From contig NZ_CP119967.1 of NCBI RefSeq assembly GCF_029543085.1, forward strand, positions 1,266,501 through 1,330,500: a DNA stretch of 64,000 nucleotides, read 5' to 3'. Position numbers and translations under genes: made by a program. Under the pieces are notes generated by a model. That model searched no databases and was not told where the DNA came from. It saw only the letters and a list, made by a program, of their open reading frames with translations. Positions within the stretch are counted from its first letter, which is position 1, and each line of letters begins with the position of its first letter. The DNA comes from Pseudomonas sp. A34-9 (GTDB lineage: Bacteria; Pseudomonadota; Gammaproteobacteria; Pseudomonadales; Pseudomonadaceae). This document shows positions 9,194 through 19,200 of the stretch, piece by piece.

Positions 9194-9868
9194 ATGAGCA
9201 CCTTGCTGGCCCTGGACACCGCGACTGAAGCTTGCTCCGTTGCCTTGCTGCATGACGGCAAGGTCACGAGCCATTACGAGGTGATTCCGCGCCTGCATGC
9301 ACAGAAGCTGCTGCCGATGATCCAGCAACTGTTGGCCGACGCCGGCACCACGTTGCAGGCGGTCGATGCCATTGCCTTCGGTCGCGGCCCGGGTGCGTTT
9401 ACCGGGGTGCGGATCGCCATTGGTGTGGTGCAAGGTTTGGCGTTCGCGCTGGATCGTCCGGTGTTGCCAGTGTCCAACCTGGCCGTGCTGGCGCAACGTG
9501 CGTTGCGTGAACATGGCGTGAGCCAGGTCGCGGCGGCCATCGATGCGCGGATGGATGAAGTGTATTGGGGCTGCTACCGCGAGACGGCGGGGGAGATGCG
9601 GCTTGTCGGTGCCGAAGCGGTGTTGCCGCCGGAAGTCGCCGCGCTGCCGGCCGATGCCAGTGGCGACTGGTTCGGTGCCGGCACCGGTTGGGGTTATGCC
9701 GAGCGCATCGCGGTCAACCTCACCGGTTCCGACGCCAGCATGCTGCCCCACGCCGAAGACTTGCTGACCCTGGCGCGTTTTGCCTGGGAGCGCGGCGAGT
9801 CGATCCCGGCGGATGACGCACAACCGGTTTATCTGCGCGATAAAGTCGCCACGCCCAAGGCTCGTTGA
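9194..9868 (+). CDS. tsaB: tRNA threonylcarbamoyladenosine biosynthesis protein TsaB
   Basis: 224 residues, ASKHA-fold protein. TsaB scaffolds TsaD and TsaE in the universal t6A37 tRNA modification. The start MSTLLALDTATEACSVAL carries the beta-hairpin nucleotide-fold signature, and FGRGPGAFTGVRIA near residue 56 is the family motif. The ATG at 9194 aligns with known TsaB starts; the open frame extends 60 bp upstream but through the adk terminator hairpin. Length is typical. Confidence 0.95.
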   Translation: MSTLLALDTATEACSVALLHDGKVTSHYEVIPRLHAQKLLPMIQQLLADAGTTLQAVDAIAFGRGPGAFTGVRIAIGVVQGLAFALDRPVLPVSNLAVLAQRALREHGVSQVAAAIDARMDEVYWGCYRETAGEMRLVGAEAVLPPEVAALPADASGDWFGAGTGWGYAERIAVNLTGSDASMLPHAEDLLTLARFAWERGESIPADDAQPVYLRDKVATPKAR

Positions 9869-9875
9869 GCTTTTA

Positions 9876-9951
9876 AAAAGATCGCAGCCTGCGGCAGCTC
9901 CTGCAAGGATCGCCTTCCAACCGCAGGAGCTGCCGCAGGCTGCGATCTTTT
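9876..9951. repeat. REP-type palindrome, second family
   Basis: Arms AAAAGATCGCAGCCTGCGGC... and the exact complement ...GCTGCGATCTTTT flank an 18-bp centre. This belongs to a different REP family from the GAGTGAGCC type; another copy lies at 27484-27572. The T-rich end could act as a terminator for tsaB. Confidence 0.9.
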
Positions 9952-10090
9952 GATCTTCCAAAGCCAATCGTCAGTTTCTAACCCCTCGCTTTAAACCTTT
10001 TGCGCGTTATGTGTTCTAGTTATCACTCGGCGGTTTGCTAAGTCGGTCAAGTGCCGCTAAATTGCCATCATCGATACCGAGCATGAAATT

Positions 10091-10402
10091 ATGCGTATAG
10101 ACGGCCTTTCCTCTCAGTCCTACCCCATCAAGCGCAAGCCTCGCAAAGGCCATGTGACTGTGGATGAGTCCGTCGACGATATCGACGGTGAGCTGGAATT
10201 CCCGACTGAAGAGCAACTGGCTGCCCGTGCTGCCGCCAAAGCTGCCGCGCAACGCCTGAGCAATCTGCCCGCCCGCCAACAAGACATGATCTACCACCGC
10301 GCCATGAGCAAAAGTGTAGCGATGGCCCTCGCCAGCTACCTGAGCACCGCCGGTTTTGTCGATTGGGACGCAGACGTGCTGGGCCTCGATCTGTACATCT
10401 GA
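10091..10402 (+). CDS. Conserved hypothetical protein
   Basis: 103 residues: a basic N-terminus (YPIKRKPRKGHVTVDE), an acidic middle, and an alanine-rich helical half (LAARAAAKAAAQRLSNLP). No signal or membrane segment. I recognise it only as a protein conserved near tsaB/DUF72 in pseudomonads. Its TGA overlaps the DUF72 start by one base (TGATG), indicating translational coupling. Function unknown. Confidence 0.7.
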   Translation: MRIDGLSSQSYPIKRKPRKGHVTVDESVDDIDGELEFPTEEQLAARAAAKAAAQRLSNLPARQQDMIYHRAMSKSVAMALASYLSTAGFVDWDADVLGLDLYI

Positions 10403-11262
10403 TGGATCTGCCTTACTACCTCGGTTGCCCGTCCTGGAGCGAGAATGCCTGGCGCGAGTATCTGTACCCGGTAGATGCAAAAACCGCCGATTTCCTCGGT
10501 CTCTATTCGCAAGTGTTCAACGCCGTTGAAGGCAACACGACCTTCTACGCCAGCCCGTCGCCTGCCACCGTGCAGCGTTGGGCTGAGGTTATGCCCGAAC
10601 ACTTTCGCTTCACCGCCAAATTCCCCGGCGACATCAGCCACAGCGGGGATCTGCGCGAGCAACTGACCGCCGCCGAAACCTTCCTGCAATTACTCAAGCC
10701 TCTCGGTCAGCGTGTGTCGCCGCTGTGGCTGCAACTGTCGAAAAGCTTCGCGCCGCATCGACTGCCGGAACTGGCGGGGTTCATCGATGCGCTGGATTGC
10801 CCGTTGGCGGTGGAAGTGCGCCATGAACAGTTCTTCGCCAAGGGTGAAAGCGAACGTCTGCTCAATCGCCTGCTGCTGGACCGTGGCGTGGAGCGCATTT
10901 GTCTCGATCCGCGTGCGCTGTTCAGTTGCCTGTCGACCGAGTCTTCGGTAATTCACGCGCAATCGAAAAAGCCGCGAGTGCCGACACGTCCGGCGGCGTT
11001 TACTCAGTTCCCGCAAGTGCGCTTCATTGGCCATCCCGAACTGGAAGCCAACGACAGCTTCCTCGTGCCGTGGGTGGCGAAAATCGCCGAGTGGATCGAA
11101 GAGGGCCGCACGCCGTACATGTTCCTGCACACCGCTGACAACCTGCTTGCGGCGAAACTGGCGCAACGTTTTCATGCACAACTGATGCAACGTTTGCCTG
11201 GCCTGCCATCGCTGCCTGAGCTATACAGAGAACCCGCCGCCGAGCAACTTGGCCTGCTCTGA
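10402..11262 (+). CDS. DUF72 family protein (YecE-like)
   Basis: 286 residues. DUF72 proteins adopt a TIM-barrel fold, but their reaction is not established. Signatures visible are YLGCPSWSENAWREYLYP at the start, FNAVEGNTTFYASPS, FTAKFPGDISH and a late PYMFLHTADN segment. It starts on the overlapping TGATG with the preceding small gene. Length and motif order are typical, with no sign of damage. Confidence 0.88.
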   Translation: MDLPYYLGCPSWSENAWREYLYPVDAKTADFLGLYSQVFNAVEGNTTFYASPSPATVQRWAEVMPEHFRFTAKFPGDISHSGDLREQLTAAETFLQLLKPLGQRVSPLWLQLSKSFAPHRLPELAGFIDALDCPLAVEVRHEQFFAKGESERLLNRLLLDRGVERICLDPRALFSCLSTESSVIHAQSKKPRVPTRPAAFTQFPQVRFIGHPELEANDSFLVPWVAKIAEWIEEGRTPYMFLHTADNLLAAKLAQRFHAQLMQRLPGLPSLPELYREPAAEQLGLL

Positions 11263-11292
11263 GGCGTTTTTTTCCTGCTCAGGAGCCTGCCG

Positions 11293-12114
11293 ATGGACGC
11301 CCAAACCCGTAAAGCGCACACCTTCAAAGCCCTGCATGAGCAACCGGGGATATTCGTCATTCCCAATCCGTGGGATGCCGGCTCGGCAAAAATGCTCGCC
11401 AGTCTCGGCTATCAGGCCTTGCCGACGACCAGCGCCGGTTATGCGTTTTCCCAAGGCAAGGCCGATGGTGCCTTGAGCCTGGATGAGACCTTGGCCAATG
11501 TCCGGGCAATCGTTGCCGCGACTGATTTACCCGTGGCGGTGGATCTGGAAAACGGTTTCGCCGACGATCCCGCTGAGAGCGCCAAGAGTTTGCTGCGCGC
11601 GGCTGACGCGGGCGCCGTCGGTGGTTCGATCGAAGACGCGACGGGCCGCGCGGATGCGCCGATCTATTGCTTCGAACATGCCGTGGCCCGAATCGAGGCG
11701 GCCGTCGCGGCGGTGCGCACGCTGCCATTTCCCTTCATCCTCACCGCGCGTGCGGAAAACTACCTGCACGGCAATCCCGACATCAACGACACCGTCCGCC
11801 GCTTGCAGGCCTTCGCCGAAGCGGGCGCCGACGTGTTGTACGCGCCGGGTTTGCGCAACGCCGAAGAGGTGCTGGCGGTGGTGCGCGCGGTAGCGCCGAA
11901 ACCGGTCAATGTGTTGATGTCCGGCGGCTTGAAACTGACCGTGCAGCAATTGCAGGAAATGGGCGTGCGGCGGATCAGCACCGGTTCGGCCTTGGCGTTG
12001 GCGGCGTTCGGCGAGTTCTTGCGTGCGGCTGAAGAAATCCAGCAGTCCGGCACCTTCGGCTTCACCTCGCAGTCGATGCCGTACGCCAAGGCTAATCAAT
12101 TCTTCAAAGGCTGA
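11293..12114 (+). CDS. Isocitrate lyase / PEP mutase superfamily protein
   Basis: 273 residues. The fold is indicated by IPNPWDAGSAKML, the Asp-containing segment VAVDLENGFAD, SIEDATGR and FILTARAENYL. Members include PEP mutase, oxaloacetate decarboxylase and 2-methylisocitrate lyase. The KKCGH lyase loop of true isocitrate lyases is absent, so a C-C bond-cleaving or phosphonate-type role cannot be chosen from sequence. The ATG at 11293 follows CAGGAG. It ends 2 bp before the extensin-like gene starts. Confidence 0.85.
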   Translation: MDAQTRKAHTFKALHEQPGIFVIPNPWDAGSAKMLASLGYQALPTTSAGYAFSQGKADGALSLDETLANVRAIVAATDLPVAVDLENGFADDPAESAKSLLRAADAGAVGGSIEDATGRADAPIYCFEHAVARIEAAVAAVRTLPFPFILTARAENYLHGNPDINDTVRRLQAFAEAGADVLYAPGLRNAEEVLAVVRAVAPKPVNVLMSGGLKLTVQQLQEMGVRRISTGSALALAAFGEFLRAAEEIQQSGTFGFTSQSMPYAKANQFFKG

Positions 12115-12116
12115 GC

Positions 12117-12809
12117 ATGGGGCGATGGATTGCACTCACCGTGCTGCTGATCACCGGCGGCGCCTTGATCAGTGTCTGGCGCGGTTGGCTGGACGTGCCG
12201 GCGCAATGGAGTCCCTGGGCGCCGCTGGACGTGAAAGCCGCGCCCAACTGGCTGACCGGCTATAAGCTGATGCGCTTGCGCAGTGATCCTGAACTCTGCG
12301 CCCGGGCATTGAGCAGTTCCGATCTGCGCGTCACACGTCAATCCGACAGTCCTGATGCCAAGTGTCCGCTGATCGGTGCCCTTCGTGTGCAGGGCGGTGA
12401 GGTGGCGCTGAGCAGCAGTTTCCTCGCCAGTTGTCCGCTGGCGGTGGCCTACGCGATGTTTGAGCGCCACACCCTGCAACCCGCCGCGCAAGCCGTTTAC
12501 GGGCAGAAGGTCGCGCGCGTCGATCACCTTGGCAGCTTCGCTTGTCGCAATGTTTACAACCGCGAGAGCGGGGCGCTCAGCCGCCATGCCAGCGCCGCTG
12601 CATTGGACATCGCCGGGTTTCGTCTGGCCGACGGCCGCAGCATCAGCGTACTCGAGGACTGGCCCAGGCAAAATCAGGACGCGCAGTTTCTGCGTCAGCT
12701 GCGCGACGGCGCCTGCGAGGCGTTCAGTGTGGTGTTGAGCCCGGATTACAACGCCGCCCATCGCAATCATTTTCATGTCGATGTCGGACGCTGGAGCGTG
12801 TGTCGCTGA
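12117..12809 (+). CDS. Extensin-like family protein, probable periplasmic D,D-peptidase fold
   Basis: 230 residues. An N-terminal hydrophobic helix (residues 4-22) acts as signal anchor. The rest is the bacterial 'extensin-like C-terminal' domain, whose conserved histidines and aspartate (SRHASAAALDIAGF near 158-171; HRNHFHVDVG near 216-225) resemble the zinc site of LAS-type D-alanyl-D-alanine peptidases. Several cysteines suggest disulphides. It abuts the PEP-mutase-like gene (2 bp), so an operon is likely, and converges on the minus-strand gene with only 3 bp between stops. Peptidoglycan role is inferred. Confidence 0.8.
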   Translation: MGRWIALTVLLITGGALISVWRGWLDVPAQWSPWAPLDVKAAPNWLTGYKLMRLRSDPELCARALSSSDLRVTRQSDSPDAKCPLIGALRVQGGEVALSSSFLASCPLAVAYAMFERHTLQPAAQAVYGQKVARVDHLGSFACRNVYNRESGALSRHASAAALDIAGFRLADGRSISVLEDWPRQNQDAQFLRQLRDGACEAFSVVLSPDYNAAHRNHFHVDVGRWSVCR

Positions 12810-12812
12810 GGC

Positions 12813-13433
12813 TTAAGCGGCGAGGCGCAGGTTCTGCAGAACGATCGGGCGCGCCCAGCCGTTATCGAAGTCCAGCGCCTTCTGCTGCTCGACGATCTCT
12901 TCTGGCGGGAACGGTGGATAAGGCTTTTGCAGCAAATCCAGATCGAATTCGGCAATCGGCAGGTACAGCGGTTTTTTCTGCGGTGCCGGGCCAGGCTCTG
13001 GAACGGGTTGACCATTGTTGATCACGACCGGGCGCACCCAACTGCTGTCGAAATCCTGCTGGGCCTGCTGAGCCTTGAGTTCTTCTGGCGGGAACGGCGG
13101 GAACGGCTTGTCCAGCAGTTCCATTTCGAACTCGGCGATCGGCAGGAACAGCGGCTCTGGCGGACGCACTTCGGTTTCCACCACATCGCATTCACGCTGG
13201 CTGACGATGTGCGCGTGCAGCTCGCTGCCGATGGTCGGTTCTTCCGGGCTGTTCAGGTCAACCGGCGGAAACGTGCCGCAGGCAGGCACCACTTCACTCG
13301 TCTGTTCGGCCATCGCCTGGGCAAAGAAATCCTGCCACAGGTGACTGACGCCGCTCAGTGCTTGAGTGTTGTGACGGCTAAAGTCGCCATGGGGCGAGAT
13401 GTAGCCTATCGATGTGGGAAGAATGCCTGACAT
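12813..13433 (-). CDS. Conserved Pseudomonas protein with an internal duplication
   Basis: 206 residues, no signal peptide. The second half is an exact-order duplication: a block of about 50 residues starting PLFLPIAEFEMELLDKPFPP is repeated as PLYLPIAEFDLDLLQKPYPP, each going on through PFPPEE and ending in DF..WxRPxV. Proline-rich linkers separate them. I do not know the function; the repeat looks like a peptide-binding or assembly motif. It is divergent from rsmJ. Confidence 0.7.
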   Translation of the reverse strand: MSGILPTSIGYISPHGDFSRHNTQALSGVSHLWQDFFAQAMAEQTSEVVPACGTFPPVDLNSPEEPTIGSELHAHIVSQRECDVVETEVRPPEPLFLPIAEFEMELLDKPFPPFPPEELKAQQAQQDFDSSWVRPVVINNGQPVPEPGPAPQKKPLYLPIAEFDLDLLQKPYPPFPPEEIVEQQKALDFDNGWARPIVLQNLRLAA

Positions 13434-13525
13434 TTTTTTCGGTTGACGCTCAGCTCTGGCAAAATGCGCGTTGAATGAGTTATCGGCGGTTTTTGCCGAT
13501 CCTTAAATTTTTGAGCGTGTTTTCC

Positions 13526-14308
13526 ATGATTGAGCAACCCGCGGCCTGCCGCATCCATGTTCAGGCCCTCGGCCCGACGTTTGAAGCGCAAGCCGGGCAA
13601 TGGGCCGAGCGCCTGGGCCTGCCGCTTGAAGTGGCGGACGGCGAGTTTGCCTTGCAGGTCGGCGAGCAGGGTTTGCAGCTGCAACAGCTCGGCCCGGATG
13701 CACCGGGACCGGTGCGCGTCGACTTCGTCGAGGGTGGCGCGGCACACCGTCGATTGTATGGCGGCGGCAGCGGGCAGATGATCGCCAAGGCTGTCGGCAT
13801 TGCCCAAGGCGTGCGCCCGCGCGTGCTGGATGCCACGGCGGGGCTGGGCAAGGATGCGTTCGTGCTGGCCAGTCTTGGTTGCGAGATGAGCCTGATCGAG
13901 CGCCAGCCGTTGATTGGCGCCTTGCTGGAGGATGGTCTGGCGCGCGCTGCGGAAGATTTCGACGTGGCGCCGATCGTCGCGCGGATGACGTTGCTCAAGG
14001 GCAATTCCATCGAGGTCATGCAGCATTGGGAAGGCGAGCCGCCGCAGGTGATCTATCTCGACCCAATGTTTCCGCATCGCGAGAAAACCGCGCTGGTGAA
14101 GAAAGAAATGCGCCTGTTCCGGCCGTTGGTGGGCGATGACCCGGATGCGCCGGCGTTGCTCGAAGCCGCGTTGGCCTTGGCAACACACCGGGTGGTGGTC
14201 AAGCGTCCGCGCAAGGCTCCGTGCATTGCGGGGCCGAAGCCGAGTCATGCGCTGGATGGCAAATCTAGCCGGTATGACATTTACCCAAAGAAAGCGCTCA
14301 AACCTTAG
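13526..14308 (+). CDS. rsmJ: 16S rRNA (guanine1516-N2)-methyltransferase RsmJ
   Basis: 260 residues. RsmJ (YhiQ) methylates G1516 of 16S rRNA using S-adenosylmethionine. The SAM-binding motif I is [19 protein letters not shown] (near 97-115) and the catalytic motif is [11 protein letters not shown] (near 177), followed by VVKRPRKAP and the C-terminal [12 protein letters not shown], all family hallmarks. The ATG at 13526 gives the usual length; upstream in-frame codons lie in poorly coding sequence. It converges on the TetR gene across a REP palindrome. Confidence 0.94.
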   Translation: MIEQPAACRIHVQALGPTFEAQAGQWAERLGLPLEVADGEFALQVGEQGLQLQQLGPDAPGPVRVDFVEGGAAHRRLYGGGSGQMIAKAVGIAQGVRPRVLDATAGLGKDAFVLASLGCEMSLIERQPLIGALLEDGLARAAEDFDVAPIVARMTLLKGNSIEVMQHWEGEPPQVIYLDPMFPHREKTALVKKEMRLFRPLVGDDPDAPALLEAALALATHRVVVKRPRKAPCIAGPKPSHALDGKSSRYDIYPKKALKP

Positions 14309-14323
14309 ACCGAGTTGTCCCTA

Positions 14324-14388
14324 TTCGCGAGCAAGCTCGCTCCCACATTTGAATGCATTCCAATGTGGGAGCGAGCTTGCTCGCGAAG
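14324..14388. repeat. REP palindrome between convergent genes
   Basis: Near-perfect inverted repeat TTCGCGAGCAAGCTCGCTCC...complement, with a short centre. It lies 16 bp after rsmJ and 25 bp before the TetR stop, so it can serve both as a transcript end. Confidence 0.9.
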
Positions 14389-14412
14389 GCGTCCGCTCAG
14401 ACACCTTAAAAG

Positions 14413-15048
14413 TCAGGGCCTGTACGCCCGCATAAACAACTCCACCACTTCCCGCACATGGCTCTCTGCAGCCTCTTCGCTCAACGGCTCCCCGCAGCCA
14501 TACAACAAACGAAAATTCCCCGCGCCCTTGATCAGGCAGAAGAAATGCTCGGCGGCATTGCGCGGCAGATCGATGTTCAGCACGCCCGTCTCATGGATGC
14601 GCGTCAACAGCCGCTCCATCCCCAGCACCATGCGCTGCGGCCCTGCCTCGAAGAAGATCAGCGACAAGTTCGGATCCTGGCTGCCCAGCGCCATGATCAA
14701 ACGGTGCAAATTCACCGACTCATCGCTGTTGATCAGCTGATGAAAGCCTCGCGCAATGTTCAGCAACACATTTTCCACGGCAATGCCTTCGGGCAATTCG
14801 AAGAACAGTGGCGGTAATTGCTCTTCGCATTTGGCCACTACGGCGGCGGAGAACAGCGTCTCCTTGTCGTTGAAGTGGCTATAGACCGTCAGCTTCGACA
14901 CGCCAGCCTCGCTGGCGACCGCGTCCATGCTGGTGTTGGCATAACCATGACTCAGAAACAGAATTTTCGCCGCGTCGAGGATCGCCTGGCGCTTGGCCAG
15001 ATCCTTGGGGCGGCCCGGACCGTTTGGAGCTGAAAGATTGTTCGACAT
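14413..15048 (-). CDS. mexL: TetR-family repressor of the adjacent RND pump, MexL type
   Basis: 211 residues. A TetR HTH occupies about residues 18-64 (AILDAAKILFLSHGYANTSM, GVSKLTVYSHFNDKETLF); the rest is a helical ligand domain. It is divergent from a MexJ/MexK-type pump with 94 bp between starts, the arrangement of mexL-mexJK in P. aeruginosa, where MexL represses the pump and itself. The inverted repeat in the gap is the likely operator. The symbol rests on synteny, family and length; inducers here are unknown. Confidence 0.82.
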   Translation of the reverse strand: MSNNLSAPNGPGRPKDLAKRQAILDAAKILFLSHGYANTSMDAVASEAGVSKLTVYSHFNDKETLFSAAVVAKCEEQLPPLFFELPEGIAVENVLLNIARGFHQLINSDESVNLHRLIMALGSQDPNLSLIFFEAGPQRMVLGMERLLTRIHETGVLNIDLPRNAAEHFFCLIKGAGNFRLLYGCGEPLSEEAAESHVREVVELFMRAYRP

Positions 15049-15060
15049 TCTTCGCTTTTA

Positions 15061-15108
15061 ATACTGGACTGGTGAGTTTGCTATTAATAACATACCCGCC
15101 AGTATAAT
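15061..15108 (+). promoter_or_regulatory. Predicted mexJK promoter with inverted-repeat operator
   Basis: ATACTGG (15061-15067) and its complement CCAGTAT (15099-15105) flank a perfect octamer palindrome TATTAATA. A -10 box TATAAT (15103-15108) overlaps the right arm, with a candidate -35 TTGCTA at 15078-15083 and a long 19-bp spacer. A TetR dimer bound here would cover the pump promoter and the start region of its own gene. Confidence 0.55.
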
Positions 15109-15142
15109 TATTCCAGGCACCATTAGCGAAAGGTCCGTCACC

Positions 15143-16255
15143 ATGTTCCGCCATGCTCTGCACCTCACCTGGCCACTTGCATTGCCAGTCAGTCTGGCGT
15201 TCCTTTTGTCCGCGTGTGGTCAGGAAGAGGCGACGCAAGTCACCGTGCGCCCGGCCATGGTGGTGCAGCCAGAGCCTTCGGCGCAGGCGATGGAAAGTTA
15301 TCCGGGTGAGGTGCGCGCCCGCTACGAACCCGATCTGGCGTTCCGTATTGGCGGCAAAGTCAGCCGACGACTGGTCGATGAAGGCCAGCGTGTAAAGGCT
15401 GATCAACCGCTCGCCGAACTCGATCCGCAAGACGTGCGCCTGCAACTGGAAGCCACCCGCGCCCAAGTCAGCGCCGCCGAAGCCAATCTCAATCTGGTCC
15501 GCGCCGAGCGTGATCGCTACAAGACCCTGATGGATCGGCAGATGGTTAGCCGCTCGGCTTACGACAATGCCGAAAACCTTTACCGCTCCGGTGAGGCCCG
15601 CCTCAAACAAATCAAAGCTGAATTCAACGTTTCGACCAATCAGGCCAGTTACGCGGTGCTGCGTGCGCCGCAGGATGGCGTGGTGGCCAAGCGTTCGGTC
15701 GAGGTGGGGCAGGTCGTCGCCGCCGGGCAAACGGTGTTTACCCTCGCCACCGACGGCGAGCGCGAAGTGCTGATCAGCCTGCCGGAGCAGAGCTTCGGGC
15801 GCTTCAAGGTCGGTCAGCCAGTGACGGTCGAGCTGTGGACGCAACAGAATCAGCGCTTCGCCGGGCAGATCCGCGAATTGTCGCCCGCCGCCGATCCACG
15901 CTCGCGCACCTTTGCTGCACGCATTTCCTTCACCGGCGGCAAAGTCCCGGCCGAACTGGGCCAGAGCGCCCGGGTGTTTGTGCAATCGGCGGACAGCGTT
16001 TCCCTCTCGGTGCCGCTCTCGGCACTCACCGCTGAAAACGGCGCGACCTACGTCTGGGTCGTCAACGGCAACAACACCTTGAAGAAAACCCCGGTGCGCA
16101 TCGGCCCGTTCGGCGAGAAAAGCGTGCCAGTGCTCGAAGGCTTGAACGCCAGTGACTGGGTGGTGGCCGCTGGCGTGCATGTGTTGCTCGAAGGGCAGCA
16201 GGTGCGTCCGGTAGATCGCTCCAATCGCGTGGTCAATCTGGCGAACAAGGAGTAA
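15143..16255 (+). CDS. mexJ: RND efflux periplasmic adaptor, MexJ type
   Basis: 370 residues. The lipoprotein signal ends LSAC (Cys25). The membrane-fusion-protein order is present: a biotinyl-lipoyl half (LAFRIGGKVSRRLVDEGQRV), an alpha-helical hairpin (about 95-160), the second lipoyl half (GVVAKRSVEVGQVVAAGQ), then beta-barrel and membrane-proximal domains. It links the inner-membrane pump MexK to an outer-membrane channel. No channel gene is present next to it, as in P. aeruginosa, where MexJK borrows OprM or OpmH. The next gene starts 6 bp downstream. Confidence 0.88.
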   Translation: MFRHALHLTWPLALPVSLAFLLSACGQEEATQVTVRPAMVVQPEPSAQAMESYPGEVRARYEPDLAFRIGGKVSRRLVDEGQRVKADQPLAELDPQDVRLQLEATRAQVSAAEANLNLVRAERDRYKTLMDRQMVSRSAYDNAENLYRSGEARLKQIKAEFNVSTNQASYAVLRAPQDGVVAKRSVEVGQVVAAGQTVFTLATDGEREVLISLPEQSFGRFKVGQPVTVELWTQQNQRFAGQIRELSPAADPRSRTFAARISFTGGKVPAELGQSARVFVQSADSVSLSVPLSALTAENGATYVWVVNGNNTLKKTPVRIGPFGEKSVPVLEGLNASDWVVAAGVHVLLEGQQVRPVDRSNRVVNLANKE

Positions 16256-16261
16256 GCCCCG

Positions 16262-19200
16262 ATGCGCTTCAACCTTTCCGAATGGGCGCTGCGTAATCGC
16301 CAGATCGTACTGTTCCTGATGCTTTTGCTGGCCATCGTTGGTGCGTTGTCCTACACCAAACTCGGCCAGAGTGAAGACCCGCCGTTTACCTTCAAGGCCA
16401 TGGTGATTCAAACCCGTTGGCCGGGCGCGACCGCGCAGGAAGTCTCGCGGCAGGTGACCGAACGCATCGAAAAGAAACTGATGGAAACCGGTGAGTACGA
16501 ACGCATCGTGTCGTTCTCGCGCCCCGGCGAATCGCAGGTCACCTTCATTGCCCGCGACTCGATGCATTCCAAGGAAATCCCCGATCTTTGGTATCAGGTG
16601 CGCAAGAAGGTCAGTGATATTCGCCAGACCTTGCCGCCGGATATTCAGGGGCCGTTTTTCAACGATGAATTCGGCACCACGTTCGGCAATATCTATGCGC
16701 TGACGGGGGATGGTTTCGATTACGCGGTGCTCAAGGATTACGCCGATCGCATCCAGATCCAGCTGCAACGGGTCAAGGATGTCGGCAAGGTCGACCTGCT
16801 TGGTTTGCAGGACGAGAAAATCTGGGTCGAACTGTCCAACGTCAAACTCGCGACCCTCGGCTTGCCGCTGGCGGCGGTGCAACAGGCGCTGCAAGAGCAG
16901 AACGCGGTCTCTACCGCCGGGTTTTTTGAAACCGCTAGCGAGCGATTGCAGCTACGGGTCTCGGGGAATTTTCAGACGGTCGAGGAGATAAAAAACTTTC
17001 CGATCCGCGTCGGCGATCGTACGTTCCGTATCTCCGATGTCGCCGATGTGCGTCGTGGTTTCAACGATCCACCGGCGCCGCGCATGCGTTTCATGGGCGA
17101 AGACGCAATCGGTCTGGCCGTGGCGATGAAGGATGGCGGCGACATTCTGGTGCTGGGTAAGGCGCTGGAAGTCGAGTTCTCGCGCATCCAGAAGAACCTT
17201 CCGGCCGGCATGCAATTGCGCAAGGTATCCGATCAGCCGGCGGCGGTGAAAACCGGGGTCGGCGAGTTCGTTCAGGTACTGGTCGAAGCGCTGGCGATTG
17301 TCTTGCTGGTGAGCTTCTTCTCCCTCGGCGTGCGCACCGGCATGGTCGTGGCGCTGACCATTCCGCTGGTGCTGGCGATGACTTTCGCCTGCATGTATTA
17401 CCTGGGCATCGGCCTGCACAAGATTTCACTCGGCGCGCTGGTGTTGGCGTTGGGCTTGCTGGTAGACGACGCGATCATCGCCGTGGAAATGATGGCGATC
17501 AAAATGGAGCAGGGTTTCGACCGCATCCGCGCGGCGAGTTACGCCTGGACCAGCACCGCGTTCCCGATGCTCACCGGGACATTGATTACTGCCGCAGGTT
17601 TTCTGCCGATTGCCACGGCGCAGTCCGGCACCGGCGAATACACCCGTTCGATCTTTCAGGTGGTGACCATCGCGTTGCTTGCGTCCTGGGTCGCGGCGGT
17701 CATGTTCGTGCCGTACCTGGGGGAAAAACTCCTGCCGGATCTGGCGAAAATTCATGCGGCCAAACATGGCACTGGCGATGGCCAGCCTGATCCGTATGGC
17801 ACGCCGTTTTATCAGCGGGTTCGGCGTTTGGTGGAGTGGTGCGTGGCGCACCGCAAGACCGTGATCGTGCTGACGGTGGGGTTGTTTATCGCCTCGGTGA
17901 TGTTGTTCCGCTTCGTCCCGCAGCAGTTTTTTCCGGCTTCCAATCGACTGGAACTGATGGTCGATCTGAAGCTGGCGGAAGGCGCCTCGCTGGCCAATAC
18001 CACCGGTGAGGTGAAACGGCTGGAGGCGATGCTCAAGGAGCATGCCGGCATTGATAATTACGTCGCCTATGTTGGTACGGGATCGCCGCGTTTCTATCTG
18101 CCGCTGGATCAGCAATTGCCGGCGGCGAGTTTCGCGCAGTTTGTGGTGTTGGCGAAAACCATCGAGGAGCGTGAAGCGCTGCGCACTTGGTTGATCGAGA
18201 CGCTTAACGAGCAGTTCCCGGCATTGCGTTCGCGGGTCACTCGGCTGGAAAACGGTCCGCCGGTTGGCTATCCGGTGCAGTTCCGCGTCACCGGTGAACA
18301 CATCGAAGAAGTTCGGGCGTTGGCGCGCAAGGTTGCAGCGAAGGTTCGCGAGAACCCGCATGTGGTCAATGTGCATCTGGATTGGGAAGAGCCGAGCAAG
18401 GCGGTGTACCTGAATATCGATCAGGAGCGCGCCCGGGCGCTGGGTGTGAGCACGGCCAATCTGGCGAAATTCCTGCAGAGTTCGTTGACCGGCTCGAGTG
18501 TCAGTCAGTATCGCGAAGACAATGAGTTGATCGAGATTCTGCTGCGCGGCACGGTGCATGAGCGTACTGAGTTGTCGTTGCTGTCGAGTCTGGCGGTGCC
18601 GACGGATAACGGCCGCAGTGTGGCGTTGTCGCAGATTGCCACGCTTGAATATGGGTTTGAGGAAGGGATTATCTGGCATCGTAATCGCCTGCCGAACGTG
18701 ACTGTGCGGGCGGATATTTATGGCAAGGAGCAGCCGGCGACGCTGGTGAAGCAGATCATGCCGACGCTGGATTCGATTCGCGCCGAGCTGCCGGATGGCT
18801 ATCTGTTGGATGTTGGCGGCACGGTGGAGGATTCCGAGCGTGGGCAGAAGTCGGTGAATGCCGGGGTACCGATGTTTATTGTCGTGGTGCTGACCCTGCT
18901 GATGGTGCAGTTGCGCAGTTTTTCGCGCACGGCGATGGTGTTTTTGACGGCACCGTTGGGCTTGATCGGGGTGACGTTGTTTTTGATGGTGTTCCGCCAG
19001 CCGTTCGGGTTTGTGGCGATGTTGGGGACGATCGCGCTGTCCGGGATGATCATGCGTAATTCGGTGATTCTGGTGGATCAGATCGAGCAGGATATCGCTT
19101 CGGGGCTTAAGCCTTGGCAGGCTATTATCGAGGCTACGGTTCGGCGTTTTCGGCCGATCGTTCTGACGGCGTTGGCGGCGGTTTTGGCGATGATTCCGTT

